Assembly (NCBI GenBank): GCA_037443785.1 | Contig: JBBINR010000008.1 | Coordinates: forward strand, 1-64,000 | Direction: 5' to 3' | Source of the DNA: JAQUOA01 sp037443785 | Lineage (GTDB): Bacteria > Bacteroidota > Ignavibacteria > UBA10030 > UBA8401 | DNA length: 64,000 nucleotides | Shown here: piece after piece, positions 15,392 through 23,850 of the stretch | Layout: each line of letters begins with the position of its first letter | Position numbering within the stretch: position 1 is the first letter of the stretch | Position numbers and translations under genes: made by a program | Notes under the pieces: generated by a model | What the model was told of the DNA's origin: nothing | Databases searched by the model: none | What the model saw: only the letters and a program-made list of their open reading frames with translations

Positions 15392-16696
15392 TTATGCTTT
15401 AATTTCAATGTACGTATCGGTGATCTGTTCGACTCTTCCCGCAATGCTCGAATGAATATTCACACCGAGATCATTTTGCGAGACCGACGCGATCAGTGCT
15501 CCCTGCTCGACACGGTCTCCGATTGAGACTACCGGCGATGCAGACTTTCCTACATGCTGGGATAAGTATATTTTTACCGATGATGGATGGAGCGACGTGT
15601 CATCAAACGGAGTTTCACAATCTTCCACCTTCAATCGCTTGCGTAATTGAGATTGCGGAACACGACGCGGCTCTTTCATCGGGTGAACGCGAACGGGTTT
15701 TTGCTGAACAAATTGTATTCCTTGATTTCGTAATTCTTTTTTTCCTTGGTCGCACGCTTCCTTTGGAAATAAGTCTTCGGGGCATGCATACAACGTGCAT
15801 AATCCGCATGAACAGCACAGGTCAGCCCATTGACTCCAATGCTGCGTTCCCATTGCCGAAAAACCGAGGCTGCGCATTACTTTGTGCGGCTGAACATCAT
15901 ACCCAAGCAAATAACGCGGACAAAATTCAGTACAATAACTGCATTGGTCGCACGCCGATTTTCCAATGCGATTCATATTCACCTGCGGTTGGTTTTTGCG
16001 CGTAACAAGAAAATGCGTTTGGGGAAGAATGATGAGCCCGGCTGTTTTTTTGGTAACAACATCATCAAGATCGAAGGAAAGTTTCCCCATCATAATTCCG
16101 CTGACAAAGATTCCAAATTCATCGACAGTCGTTCCTCCGGCGGCGGCAATGAGTTCGCGGAATGAAATGCCAATTGGAACTCGAAGGGATTTTGGCGAGC
16201 GGACGCTTCCCGCGATGGATATGAATTTTTCAGTAACGGGGATATTGCGTGAGGCATGAAAAACATTATAGAGCGTTTCAACATTATGAACAACACAACC
16301 GACGTGAAGCGGGATCCCCGCCGGCGGAATCAATCGTCCCGTTGCCGCATACACGAGTTCGTATTCATCTCCGGACGGATAAAAATCTCCAAGCAGAGAA
16401 AAATCAATTCCAGATTTTTTCAGGTGAGGCGCTAACTTCTCAATTGAATCGTGATGTTTTTCCTTGATGCCGAACTTCCCTTTTGCTGCGCCGGTAGATT
16501 GCATCATCAAATTCATTCCGGCAACAATTTCAGCAGGAAAGTGCTTCATCAACTCAACATCTTTGTGAATCAAGGGCTCACATTCCGCGCCGTTAGCAAG
16601 CACAAATTCTGCTTTCGACTGTGCTTTTACATATGCGGGAAATCCCGCACCGCCCGCACCAACAACACCGCATTGTTTTAATTGACCGGCAAGCAT
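15392..16696 (-). CDS. pduS: PduS-like flavin/Fe-S reductase (RnfC family)
   Basis: A 434-residue protein; I start at MLAGQLKQ (16696), matching the usual PduS start. The N-terminal GVVGAGGAGFPAYVKAQ and LANGAECEPLI blocks are the Rossmann-like NADH/FMN region of the RnfC family. Two ferredoxin-type clusters follow, CDQCSYCTEFCP and CCSCGLCTLYACP, and then a SLBB/barrel-sandwich-like C terminus. PduS reduces cobalamin for microcompartment diol dehydratase and binds PduT. Pairing with PduT here supports an electron-transfer role at a shell, but no B12 enzyme is in view. It lies 71 bases after agmatine deiminase on the same strand. Confidence 0.85.
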   Translation of the reverse strand: MLAGQLKQCGVVGAGGAGFPAYVKAQSKAEFVLANGAECEPLIHKDVELMKHFPAEIVAGMNLMMQSTGAAKGKFGIKEKHHDSIEKLAPHLKKSGIDFSLLGDFYPSGDEYELVYAATGRLIPPAGIPLHVGCVVHNVETLYNVFHASRNIPVTEKFISIAGSVRSPKSLRVPIGISFRELIAAAGGTTVDEFGIFVSGIMMGKLSFDLDDVVTKKTAGLIILPQTHFLVTRKNQPQVNMNRIGKSACDQCSYCTEFCPRYLLGYDVQPHKVMRSLGFSAMGTQHWSQWADLCCSCGLCTLYACPEDLFPKEACDQGKKELRNQGIQFVQQKPVRVHPMKEPRRVPQSQLRKRLKVEDCETPFDDTSLHPSSVKIYLSQHVGKSASPVVSIGDRVEQGALIASVSQNDLGVNIHSSIAGRVEQITDTYIEIKA

Positions 16697-16767
16697 AGTG
16701 GTAATGGTATTGAAGAAAAGTGTAATATCCAAACGGAGATTTACCGTGGAAGGAATTTCAGATTTTT

Positions 16768-17817
16768 CTACACCGCCGGTTCCTGCTGGCTGATGCAGTG
16801 CAGTGTTCCAAGCCCCCAGACAAGATCGACACAATCGATACCGATAACACTGCGATCAGGAAATTGTTGTTGGATAATATTGAGCGCGCGAAGGTCATTG
16901 GGATGATTGAAGACAGGAACGATCACAAATCCATTGCCGATAAGAAAGTTGGCATAACTCGCAGGAAGCCTTTGATTATCGTACGCAACGTAACCGGGCA
17001 TCGGTAATTCAATAATCTTAAATGGCTTGTTCTCTTGATCTGTGAGCGTATGAAGCAGCTTTAAATTTTCTTGCAGTATTTCGTAATTCTCATCCTGCGG
17101 ATCTTCTTCTACACAAGCAACGATTGATGAAGGGTTCACGAATCGTGCAAGATCATCAATGTGCCCGTCGGTATCATCGCCGACAATGCCGTCGTTCAGC
17201 CAGAGAATCTTTTCTTGCCCGTAATATTCTTTTAAATAGGTTTCGATCTCTTCTTGAGTGAGATGGGGATTACGATTTTCATTCAACAAACACGCTTTAG
17301 TCGTCAGCAAGCAGCCTTTGCCATTTACTTCAATGGAGCCACCTTCCATAACGATACCGGGATAAAAAACAGGAAGGTGAAAATGCTCCGCAATTTTTGT
17401 GGGAACGACATCGTCAAGATCGAACGGTGGATATTTATTTCCCCAGGCATTGTATCCCCAATCCACAATCCCTTTTTTTTCTTTTGCGGCGGGATTAATG
17501 ACAAAGGCGGGGCCGTGATCTCTGCACCAAGCATCATTCGTTGGAATTTTAAAGAGTGTAAATTGATTTTCTGCAACTCCTGCCAACGTCAATCGTGATT
17601 GAACATCGTCGAACATCTCATCATCTTTCACATTGATGTTGACGTGCTGAAATCGCCCAATTGTTTTCACAATATTGGTGAAGATATAAGGGACAGGTTC
17701 AAACTTGTCGGGCCACGATTCCAGTTTATGCGCCCATGAAAGCCATGTTGCTGCTTGCAGTTCCCATTCGGCAGGGAAACGATATCCTAATTGTTTTGGA
17801 GTCTTTTTCTCAGTCAT
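16768..17817 (-). CDS. aguA: Agmatine deiminase
   Basis: A 349-residue enzyme of the guanidino-modifying pentein fold. Visible are the N-terminal ATWLSWAHKLESWP, the substrate-binding WCRDHGPAFV, the catalytic His region DGHIDDLARFV and the nucleophile Cys near the C terminus in LHCISQQ. It hydrolyses agmatine to N-carbamoylputrescine and ammonia in the cytoplasm. The next enzyme of the path, N-carbamoylputrescine amidase, is encoded 46 bases upstream on the same strand, so the pair makes putrescine without ornithine decarboxylase. The start follows a normal N terminus (MTEKKTPKQLGYRFPAEWE). Confidence 0.93.
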   Translation of the reverse strand: MTEKKTPKQLGYRFPAEWELQAATWLSWAHKLESWPDKFEPVPYIFTNIVKTIGRFQHVNINVKDDEMFDDVQSRLTLAGVAENQFTLFKIPTNDAWCRDHGPAFVINPAAKEKKGIVDWGYNAWGNKYPPFDLDDVVPTKIAEHFHLPVFYPGIVMEGGSIEVNGKGCLLTTKACLLNENRNPHLTQEEIETYLKEYYGQEKILWLNDGIVGDDTDGHIDDLARFVNPSSIVACVEEDPQDENYEILQENLKLLHTLTDQENKPFKIIELPMPGYVAYDNQRLPASYANFLIGNGFVIVPVFNHPNDLRALNIIQQQFPDRSVIGIDCVDLVWGLGTLHCISQQEPAV

Positions 17818-17863
17818 TATGAGTTTTGAGCAAAGAATTATTTCTTAGTGTCTTTGCAAGAGA

Positions 17864-18736
17864 TTAATCGATAAATCGTTTGGTTATATTTTCGTATGCG
17901 TCAATTCTTCTGTCGCGGAGAAATGGCCAGTGCATTCGTGTGGAGTTCGATTGTGCAAGATCAACTTCAACAACATGGACTTCTTCTTTATCATGCGATG
18001 CTTTAAAAAGAATTTCCCCCTGATTTCCCGCGACAAACGATCCGCCCCAAAATGCTTGATTCCCTTCGTGGCCAACACGGTTCACGGAAACAACAGGAAT
18101 TCCATTTGCCACCGCATGGGCACGCTGAATTGTTTCCCATGCATCATGCTGAATTTTATTTACGTTTGGATCTTCACCATCTGCCCAGCCGATTGCTGTC
18201 GGGTAAAATAAAATTTCGGCACCGCTGAGCGCGGTTAATCGTGCCGCTTCAGGATACCATTGGTCCCAGCAAATAAGGATTCCAAGCTTTCCATACTTTG
18301 TTTGGAATGATTTGAATCCAAGGTCGCCCGGTGTAAAATAAAATTTTTCATAGTATGCCGGATCATCAGGGATATGCATCTTGCGGTATTTGCCAAGGTA
18401 CGTTCCATCCGCATCAATAACCGCTGTGGTATTATGATAGAGTCCCGCAGAACGTTTTTCAAAAAGCGAGGCGATGATGACAACATTGAGTTCTTTTGCT
18501 AGCGGTTGAAATGCATCTGTTGTTGGCCCCGGAATTGTTTCTGCAAACGAAAATGGCGTATAGTCTTCTTTATTACAGAAATACAATGAGCGAAATAATT
18601 CCTGCAAGCAAACAACGTTTGCTCCTTTTGATGCCGCTTCACGAATACCTTTGATTGCTTTTGTCATGTTCTCCGAAAGATTGGAAGAACATGCATTCTG
18701 GACAAGACCAATTTTGATTTTATGAGATTCCATCAT
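17864..18736 (-). CDS. aguB: N-carbamoylputrescine amidase
   Basis: A 290-residue nitrilase-superfamily enzyme. The catalytic triad is visible as Glu in CLQELFRSLYF, Lys in KYRKMHIPDDP and Cys in ILICWDQWYPEAARL. The RSLYF...FAETIPGP features match the N-carbamoylputrescine amidase branch rather than general nitrilases. It converts N-carbamoylputrescine to putrescine with loss of CO2 and ammonia. Two adjacent ATG codons (18736 and 18733) follow AAGGA; the second has better spacing. It directly follows fabF by 18 bases and precedes aguA, suggesting one transcript. Confidence 0.92.
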   Translation of the reverse strand: MMESHKIKIGLVQNACSSNLSENMTKAIKGIREAASKGANVVCLQELFRSLYFCNKEDYTPFSFAETIPGPTTDAFQPLAKELNVVIIASLFEKRSAGLYHNTTAVIDADGTYLGKYRKMHIPDDPAYYEKFYFTPGDLGFKSFQTKYGKLGILICWDQWYPEAARLTALSGAEILFYPTAIGWADGEDPNVNKIQHDAWETIQRAHAVANGIPVVSVNRVGHEGNQAFWGGSFVAGNQGEILFKASHDKEEVHVVEVDLAQSNSTRMHWPFLRDRRIDAYENITKRFID

Positions 18737-18754
18737 GTTCCTTATAAAAATAAA

Positions 18755-19987
18755 TCACGCTTTTCCAAAACAGATTGTTGCGTTCGTCCCACCGAAACCA
18801 AATCCGTTGGAGAGTGCGTAATTAATTTCTTTTTTTCGTGCAACATTCGGCACGTAATCCAAATCGCATTGCGGATCAGGATTGTCAAGATTGATTGTGG
18901 GTGGAATGATTCCTTCTTTCAAAGCAAGTATTGTCAGCACTGCTTCAACCGCACCAGCACCGCCAAGCAAATGTCCGTGCATTGATTTCGTCGAACTCAC
19001 CATGAGATTTTTTGCATGGCTATTGAAACATCGTTTGATGGCAATTGTTTCTGCAACATCGCCAAGTCCTGTTGATGTACCATGGGCGTTAATGTAGTCG
19101 ATATCTTCAGGTTTTAATCCAGAATATTGCACGGCAAGTTTCATTGCACGCATTGCACCGTCACCATCTTCCGGCGGAGCGGTAAAATGAAATGCATCCG
19201 CCGTCATTCCAACGCCAAGAACTTTTGCATAAATTTTTGCCCCGCGTTTTTTTGCATGCTCTTCACTTTCAAGAATAAACGCTCCAGCACCTTCTCCCAA
19301 TACAAATCCATCTCGGTCCTTGTCAAACGGACGAGATGCTCGTTCCGGTTCATCATTGCGTTTGCTCATCGCCCGCGCGGAACAAAACCCCGCAACACCA
19401 ATTTCGGTAATCGGTGCTTCAGCACCGCCGACAATCATCACGTCAACTTCACCCCGATTGATCGCATGAAATCCATCGGCAATGGCATGGTTGGAAGTTG
19501 CACAAGCAGAAACGACACTGTAATTAATTCCCTTTGCGCCGGTACGGATAGCCAACAAGCCCGAAATCATATTGATAATCACACTTGGAATAAAAAACGG
19601 CGACACTTGGCGCGCTCCATTTTTTTCAAGTCGCACCGACGTGTCACTGATACCATACAAACCACCGACACCCGAGCCGATGATGATACCTACACGTTCG
19701 GCATTTTCGGGAGTAATGTGCAAATTCGCATCAGCAATGGCATCAAGTCCGGCACCAATACCGTATTGAATACACAGATCCCAGCGATTTACTTCTTTTG
19801 CATCAAAATATTTTTTGGGATCGAAATTTTTAATTTCTCCGGCAATTTGCGTCGGATATTTTTCTTTAGAATAGCGAGTGATATGACCGATGCCCGATTT
19901 TCCAACAACGGCATTCTTCCAAGATTCTTCAACCGAAAGACCGAGCGGGGAGATCAATCCCATTCCAGTAACAACGACATTTTTCAT
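18755..19987 (-). CDS. fabF: Beta-ketoacyl-ACP synthase II
   Basis: A 410-residue condensing enzyme of fatty-acid synthesis. The thiolase-fold Cys-His-His triad is present: Cys in VSACATSNHAIADG, first His in INAHGTSTGLGD and second His in TKSMHGHLLGGAGA. The C-terminal SNGFGFGGTNATICFG is typical of FabF. It extends acyl-ACP with malonyl-ACP and controls the 16:1 to 18:1 step in other bacteria. No acpP or other fab gene is adjacent. It leads the minus-strand run fabF-aguB-aguA-pduS-pduT; a terminator 118 bases upstream separates it from the next gene. Confidence 0.94.
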   Translation of the reverse strand: MKNVVVTGMGLISPLGLSVEESWKNAVVGKSGIGHITRYSKEKYPTQIAGEIKNFDPKKYFDAKEVNRWDLCIQYGIGAGLDAIADANLHITPENAERVGIIIGSGVGGLYGISDTSVRLEKNGARQVSPFFIPSVIINMISGLLAIRTGAKGINYSVVSACATSNHAIADGFHAINRGEVDVMIVGGAEAPITEIGVAGFCSARAMSKRNDEPERASRPFDKDRDGFVLGEGAGAFILESEEHAKKRGAKIYAKVLGVGMTADAFHFTAPPEDGDGAMRAMKLAVQYSGLKPEDIDYINAHGTSTGLGDVAETIAIKRCFNSHAKNLMVSSTKSMHGHLLGGAGAVEAVLTILALKEGIIPPTINLDNPDPQCDLDYVPNVARKKEINYALSNGFGFGGTNATICFGKA

Positions 19988-20096
19988 ACGATTCTTTCTG
20001 AAATTTGCATCAAGATAGGAAATTTTTAGTAGTAGGACAAGGAGAGGAAAATAATCGTTTGTGTATCCTTTCTTTAGATGTGAAAGCGTATCCTGA

Positions 20097-20136
20097 TTTT
20101 AAAAACAACAACGCCCGGCAAAGAGCGGGCGTTGTT
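20097..20136 (-). terminator. Strong rho-independent terminator upstream of fabF
   Basis: On the minus strand AACAACGCCCG pairs perfectly with CGGGCGTTGTT and is followed by GTTTTT. It ends the transcript of the small Lys-rich protein gene. Confidence 0.85.
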
Positions 20137-20162
20137 CAATGTATACGATGACGACAATAAAC

Positions 20163-20390
20163 TTATCTTGAAGGTTCTGCTTCTTTTTTCTCTTCCTTTT
20201 CTTTCTTGGCTTTTGCCTTCATTGCCTTTTTGTTATGATGCTTATGTGACTTTGCTTCGGCTTTGGAATGAGTTTTCATTTCCTTCTTCGTCTCTTCCTT
20301 CGGTTTATCCTGCGCTACAGCCGAAAAACTGACAAGCATGCACGCAACCATCATAAAAAATAGTGTTCGCGCAAAAAAAACGGCATTCAT
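20163..20390 (-). CDS. Small exported Lys/Glu-rich protein
   Basis: A 75-residue protein with a signal peptide (MNAVFFARTLFFMMVACMLVSFSAVAQ) and a mature part of about 48 residues made almost only of Lys, Glu, Ala and His (ETKKEMKTHSKAEAKSHKHH, KKAMKAKAKKEKEEKKEAEP). GAGGAAG lies close upstream of the ATG. Such low-complexity, highly charged secreted peptides occur in Bacteroidota without known roles; the His-Lys run could bind metal or polyanions. Its strong terminator and good start argue that it is expressed. Its signal peptide and charge pattern recall the Cys-repeat peptide at 22861-23193, but there is no Cys. Confidence 0.65.
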   Translation of the reverse strand: MNAVFFARTLFFMMVACMLVSFSAVAQDKPKEETKKEMKTHSKAEAKSHKHHNKKAMKAKAKKEKEEKKEAEPSR

Positions 20391-20492
20391 ACTTCCTCCG
20401 TCTAAAAGTTTTAGAAATGGTGAGTTACAGTACTTTACAATAGACGCAAGATCGCTTGCAGGAGTTCCTAAGGAAAAAAGAATTAACGAAAA

Positions 20493-20972
20493 TTAATTCT
20501 TTTTCTGTCGAAAGTAACGAATGATTCCATCAAGAGAGAATGCACCCGCCCCAAAGGTTAAAATAATAAGCGACGCTAATAAATGAGGAAACGGCGTTGC
20601 CGTGACGAATTTTTCCGGTTCGCTAAAAAACTTCATCAGTGCTTCGCGATCGTCGGTAAGATACGCAACCGTCAATGTACCAATTAACGGAATCGTTATA
20701 TAGCGGGCACCGAGCCCGGCAATGAGCAGCAGGCCGCCGATCATTTCAAGATTCCCGACAAAGATTGCATTGAATGCGGGAAAGGGGATATTGAGGGATG
20801 CAAAAAAATCAGTTGTCCGCTCTAGATTGTTCAATTTCCCCATGCCTGTTTGGAAAAAATCGTATCCCCAATACAATCGAATAAGAAATATTAACGGATG
20901 TTGCAAATACGTGACAATGGTTTTATACCGCGTGTGAAAAATATCTGCAAATTCAAAAAATTTTGTTTTCAT
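20493..20972 (-). CDS. DoxX-family membrane protein of the bufferin-like cluster
   Basis: A 159-residue protein; I start at MKTKFFEFADI (20972), because a longer frame from 21041 would run into the preceding gene. Four membrane spans are visible, with the DoxX/DoxD hallmarks LIFLIRLYWGYDFFQTGMGK near span one and GNLEMIGGLLLIAGLGARY near span two. DoxX proteins are commonly the last gene of MNIO/DUF2063 (buf or hvf) operons. Here it follows the DUF2063 gene by 17 bases on the same strand, in keeping with that order. Proposed roles are inner-membrane redox or metal handling; the exact function is not known. Confidence 0.85.
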   Translation of the reverse strand: MKTKFFEFADIFHTRYKTIVTYLQHPLIFLIRLYWGYDFFQTGMGKLNNLERTTDFFASLNIPFPAFNAIFVGNLEMIGGLLLIAGLGARYITIPLIGTLTVAYLTDDREALMKFFSEPEKFVTATPFPHLLASLIILTFGAGAFSLDGIIRYFRQKKN

Positions 20973-20989
20973 GTAATGTGTTTTATGTT

Positions 20990-21841
20990 TTAGTATTCTT
21001 TGGATATCAAAATTTTTGAAAACATTCCCCGTTGAATCCAATCACTAAACCATTCAAACACATGGTGTTCAAATTCTTTTTGCCTGTCGGGAAATTGCGC
21101 AACAAGAATATCCAACGCCTGCACCACCGTTGCACCGTTACATAATTGATAAAGCAAAACATATTCCTCGTCGGTGAGCTGCTTGAACCACGTGGTGAAA
21201 TTTTTTCGATAAACAACAATCGCATTGCGTTTTGGATGAATTGGCTCTTCGGTAGATTCTTCATCAATGACTGAACGAAGATATTCCGCAGCCGGATAAT
21301 TGAATTCCAACAACTCCAACGCAGCAATCGGAACAAGAGTCGCCGTATTCCATTCGTCAGGTTGAACCGATGCAATATCTTGCTGGATGAGCACTGGCGA
21401 ATCCGAAGCATCCATATTGTTGGTTAACGCAAGTTCTAAACGCGCAAGATCACCAAGAAATTCTTTATCGCGAAGATTTGATTCGCTGATAAATTGTGGA
21501 AAATTTCTTCCAAGATGGTTTAACGTGTAACTGTTTGATGGATATGTTCGAACATAGTCCATAACGATTTCATCGAATTTTTCTTCGCCAAAAAAATGTT
21601 TTATCCCCGGATAATCAATTCCCATGGCATCACACATCCGCAAGACAAACATTCTACGATAAATCGCAATTCGTTCAACCGGAGATAAGGTTTCCGAAGG
21701 ATTAACATTCAGATATGCTTCTTCGTATGGAATTTCTTTTTGTGCTGCTTCAGAATGCCAAGCTTCGGCGTCAGTCCCGCCGTGCTCAATTACGTTTTGC
21801 ATCCATCGCTGTACGGTATCAAATTGAATTTTAGCGTGCAT
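20990..21841 (-). CDS. DUF2063-family partner of MNIO enzyme (BufC/HvfC-like)
   Basis: A 283-residue protein. The N-terminal domain (about 1-110) has IAIYRRMFVLRMCDAMGIDYP and HFFGEEKFDEIVMDYVRTYP, the DUF2063 signature. The C-terminal domain resembles the same family's second half (NAIVVYRKNFTTWFKQLTDEE). In known systems this protein binds the precursor leader and feeds it to the DUF692 MNIO enzyme. Its start overlaps the end of the MNIO gene by 11 bases, so the two are translationally coupled. The name follows the bufferin operon order A-B-C-DoxX, which is matched exactly here. Confidence 0.85.
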   Translation of the reverse strand: MHAKIQFDTVQRWMQNVIEHGGTDAEAWHSEAAQKEIPYEEAYLNVNPSETLSPVERIAIYRRMFVLRMCDAMGIDYPGIKHFFGEEKFDEIVMDYVRTYPSNSYTLNHLGRNFPQFISESNLRDKEFLGDLARLELALTNNMDASDSPVLIQQDIASVQPDEWNTATLVPIAALELLEFNYPAAEYLRSVIDEESTEEPIHPKRNAIVVYRKNFTTWFKQLTDEEYVLLYQLCNGATVVQALDILVAQFPDRQKEFEHHVFEWFSDWIQRGMFSKILISKEY

Positions 21842-22796
21842 TATTCGAACTCTTCTGTAAGCGTGTTACTGCCCGCTCGGTTTCATCGGCTGATTCAACT
21901 GGAGTTAAATGAACACTTGGCGCTTTTGCGACTGTGTGATGAATCGGTTGAAACGGTTTTATCTGTTTATTTTGACTCCTATAGTGACGTGCTTTTAGTG
22001 CCTCCGCGTGTACTATGTCAAACTCGGGTATATCTTCATCCCACTCCAACAGTGTGTTTCGTCCTCCCGTGCGTTGAAATGCATGGCGGTATAATTCCCA
22101 CACAGCATCGATGACATGATCGTTATGCGTGTCGAGAATGTGCGTTCCTTTATTGGTGTGACCGGCAAGATGATATTGACAAATTGTTTCCGGTGGAATG
22201 GCGTCGATAAATTCAATCGGATCGAAATTATGGTTATAGGCGCTGACATAAATATTGTTGACATCCATTAGCATACCACATCCGGTATTTTCCATTAAGC
22301 GAGCATGGAATTCCCACTCAGACATTGTGGATCCTTTGAACGACACATATGTTGATGCGTTTTCCAATGCAAACGGACGCTCAAGAAAATCCATCACCTG
22401 TTTTACTTTTTTCGTGATGTGCTTCAGCGATTCTTCGTTAAACACAATTGGAAGAAGATCATGTACGTTGTGCGCGTTAACACCTGTCCAACAAAGATGA
22501 TCGGTGATGTACGGTGCTTTCACGTGATCCGCAAGATTTTTCAACAATTTTAAGTATTCAAAATTCACCGGATCGCTGCTGCCAACGGAAAGGGAGACAC
22601 CATGGAGGACTATTGGATATCGTTCGGCAATTTTGTCGAGGACATATCGTACGCGGCCTCCGGAATCAAGATACGTTTCAGAAATAATTTCAAACCAATC
22701 CACCGAAGGATTATGTTCAAGAATATAATCGTAATGCACACTACGCAATCCGACACCGAATCCGAAATCCGGAATATTCCATTTATTTGAAGTCAT
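21831..22796 (-). CDS. DUF692 multinuclear non-heme iron oxidative enzyme (MNIO, BufB-like)
   Basis: A 321-residue TIM-barrel enzyme with the DUF692 blocks in order: DFGFGVGLRSVHYD, WFEIISETYLDSGG, LHGVSLSVGSSDP, ITDHLCWTG, ENASTYVSF, MDVNNIYVSAYNH, CQYHLAGHT and LLEWDEDIP. The His, Glu and Asp residues in these blocks are those expected to hold the iron cluster. MNIO enzymes oxidise cysteines in ribosomal peptides, for example to oxazolone/thioamide or thiooxazole groups. The Cys-repeat peptide gene lies 64 bases upstream and the DUF2063 partner overlaps the 3' end. The last 45 residues are a low-complexity tail. Confidence 0.9.
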   Translation of the reverse strand: MTSNKWNIPDFGFGVGLRSVHYDYILEHNPSVDWFEIISETYLDSGGRVRYVLDKIAERYPIVLHGVSLSVGSSDPVNFEYLKLLKNLADHVKAPYITDHLCWTGVNAHNVHDLLPIVFNEESLKHITKKVKQVMDFLERPFALENASTYVSFKGSTMSEWEFHARLMENTGCGMLMDVNNIYVSAYNHNFDPIEFIDAIPPETICQYHLAGHTNKGTHILDTHNDHVIDAVWELYRHAFQRTGGRNTLLEWDEDIPEFDIVHAEALKARHYRSQNKQIKPFQPIHHTVAKAPSVHLTPVESADETERAVTRLQKSSNNAR

Positions 22797-22810
22797 TCTG
22801 TTCCTTAAAA

Positions 22811-22850
22811 ATTTTTAGAGGTGAAGGATACTTTTAGAGCATCCTTCACC
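22811..22850 (-). terminator. Hairpin between the precursor peptide and MNIO genes
   Basis: On the minus strand GGTGAAGGAT pairs perfectly with ATCCTTCACC across an 11-base loop, followed by TCTAAAAATTTTTAA. It lies ten bases past the peptide stop. A partial terminator here would give excess precursor over enzyme, as is common in RiPP operons. Confidence 0.6.
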
Positions 22851-22860
22851 GTAAATCATA

Positions 22861-23193
22861 TTACATCGGCTTGCTTGTTTTGGTTGAATCCGTGCTCTTG
22901 CAACCGTCTTTACCTTTACAGCTATCTTTTGCTTTTGCATCTTTTCCTTTGCAGCCGTCTTTGCCTTTGCAACCGTCTTTGCCTTTACAGCTGTCTTTTG
23001 ATTTAGCATCTTTCGTCTTTGCATCTTTGCCTTTACAGCCATCTTTACCGTTGCATCCGTCCTTCTTCATTTCTTTTTTGTCGGCAGTCGCATGTTTAGC
23101 GGGCATTTTGTCTTGCGCATTCGCAATCGATCCGCTTAACAAACCGGCAACGGCCGCAGTCATAAGAAGGTTGGAAAATTTTACTGGTTTCAT
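22861..23193 (-). CDS. Exported Cys-repeat peptide, candidate MNIO substrate (bufferin-like precursor)
   Basis: A 110-residue protein with a Sec signal peptide (cleavage likely after SIANA, residue 26). The mature part is a low-complexity repeat of Lys, Asp, Gly and Cys. Seven cysteines (47, 53, 69, 75, 81, 92, 98) lie in units of the form KD-G/S-C-K-GKD, mostly six residues apart. Known bufferins and HvfA proteins have EGKCG repeats; here the Gly precedes Cys (DGCKGK), so this is a permuted or different motif. Position directly before the DUF692/DUF2063/DoxX genes makes it the likely substrate. Copper or other soft-metal binding is an inference from that family. AAAGGAG precedes the ATG. Confidence 0.8.
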   Translation of the reverse strand: MKPVKFSNLLMTAAVAGLLSGSIANAQDKMPAKHATADKKEMKKDGCNGKDGCKGKDAKTKDAKSKDSCKGKDGCKGKDGCKGKDAKAKDSCKGKDGCKSTDSTKTSKPM

Positions 23194-23252
23194 TGTAACT
23201 CCTTTTGTTGGTGAATAATGAAAAGTGATTTTGGTAAAACGAACAACATTAT
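23194..23252 (-). promoter_or_regulatory. Promoter/leader of the Cys-repeat peptide gene, shared with the P460 gene upstream
   Basis: From TGTTCG (ending at 23247) to the ATG the 55-base leader matches the leader of the gene at 23301-23774 at about 40 positions with no gap. TTAACC lies 17 bases before TGTTCG. I read TTAACC-N17-TGTTCG as a possible ECF-type promoter; the alternative is a conserved untranslated leader. Confidence 0.4.
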
Positions 23253-23300
23253 AAAAATTTATGGTTAATTTTTCTCATCGTAATACAAATACGTTCGGGA

Positions 23301-23774
23301 TCATGGTCTGAATTCACTAAACACATAGTCCTTTTGACTGGCATGGCAGTCAGCACATTTTGTTTTCATTTCTTTAGTGAGCACGCGGGGGGTTTTATCT
23401 GCCTCAAACTGTCCAAAATTCCATCCACCGGTTGAAAAAAATTTAGTGCTGTCTTTCACCATAACATCAATATGGTTACGCTTAGCTTCTTCGCTATGAT
23501 TATTTTTATGAACAGCCTCGATGACATCAAATACAATTATCGCACCGTCTGGAAAAATACCCGTTTCATATCCCTGCATACCTTTATCATTGGCATACAC
23601 ATGATTAAAACCACGGTATTTAACATTGGGGTGCGTGGAATCAAGAAAGTTAGACTTAATATGAGTCCATTTACGAAACCCTTCCGGATAAGAGATACCA
23701 TCGGTTGCTGCTTGATGGTTACTAAAACCCGACAATACAACAACACTGAAGACGACGGCGAAAATTTTTTTCAA
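23301..23774 (-). CDS. Cytochrome P460-family protein with C-terminal haem-c motif
   Basis: A 157-residue exported protein. I start at the TTG at 23774, which has AAAGGA seven bases upstream and gives the signal peptide KKIFAVVFSVVVLSGFS; no ATG suits. The mature domain shows P460 features YPEGFRKWTHIKSNF, GIFPDGAIIVFDV and STGGWNFGQF, and ends with CADCH (Cys140, Cys143, His144) for covalent haem. P460 proteins oxidise hydroxylamine or handle NO; several small family members are uncharacterised. It is one of two P460-like genes in tandem in the sigma-factor-headed cluster, and its leader is nearly the same as that of the Cys-repeat peptide gene. Confidence 0.8.
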   Translation of the reverse strand: MKKIFAVVFSVVVLSGFSNHQAATDGISYPEGFRKWTHIKSNFLDSTHPNVKYRGFNHVYANDKGMQGYETGIFPDGAIIVFDVIEAVHKNNHSEEAKRNHIDVMVKDSTKFFSTGGWNFGQFEADKTPRVLTKEMKTKCADCHASQKDYVFSEFRP

Positions 23775-23833
23775 TGCGATTTCCTTTGTTGTTGATCCAT
23801 AAATAGAGATTGTGAAAAACCGGACAGAATTAT
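23775..23833 (-). promoter_or_regulatory. Promoter/leader of the P460 gene, shared with the Cys-repeat peptide gene
   Basis: The sequence TGTCCGG followed by a leader ending AACAAAGGAAATCGCA aligns without gaps to the leader at 23194-23247. TTGGAT lies 16 bases before TGTCCG. A looser version, TTGACC-N16-TGTCG, lies 58 bases before the next P460-like gene. Confidence 0.4.
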
Positions 23834-23850
23834 TTTTATTCCATCCAAAA

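Noticed and set aside
22900..23060. Plus-strand low-complexity Leu/Pro/Ser-rich frame opposite the Cys-repeat peptide
   Set aside because: It is the shadow of the repetitive minus-strand gene, which has the signal peptide, ribosome site and operon context.
22900..23060. CRISPR-like regular repeats in the Cys-peptide gene
   Set aside because: The periodicity is 18-bp codon repeats within one reading frame, with no spacer structure.
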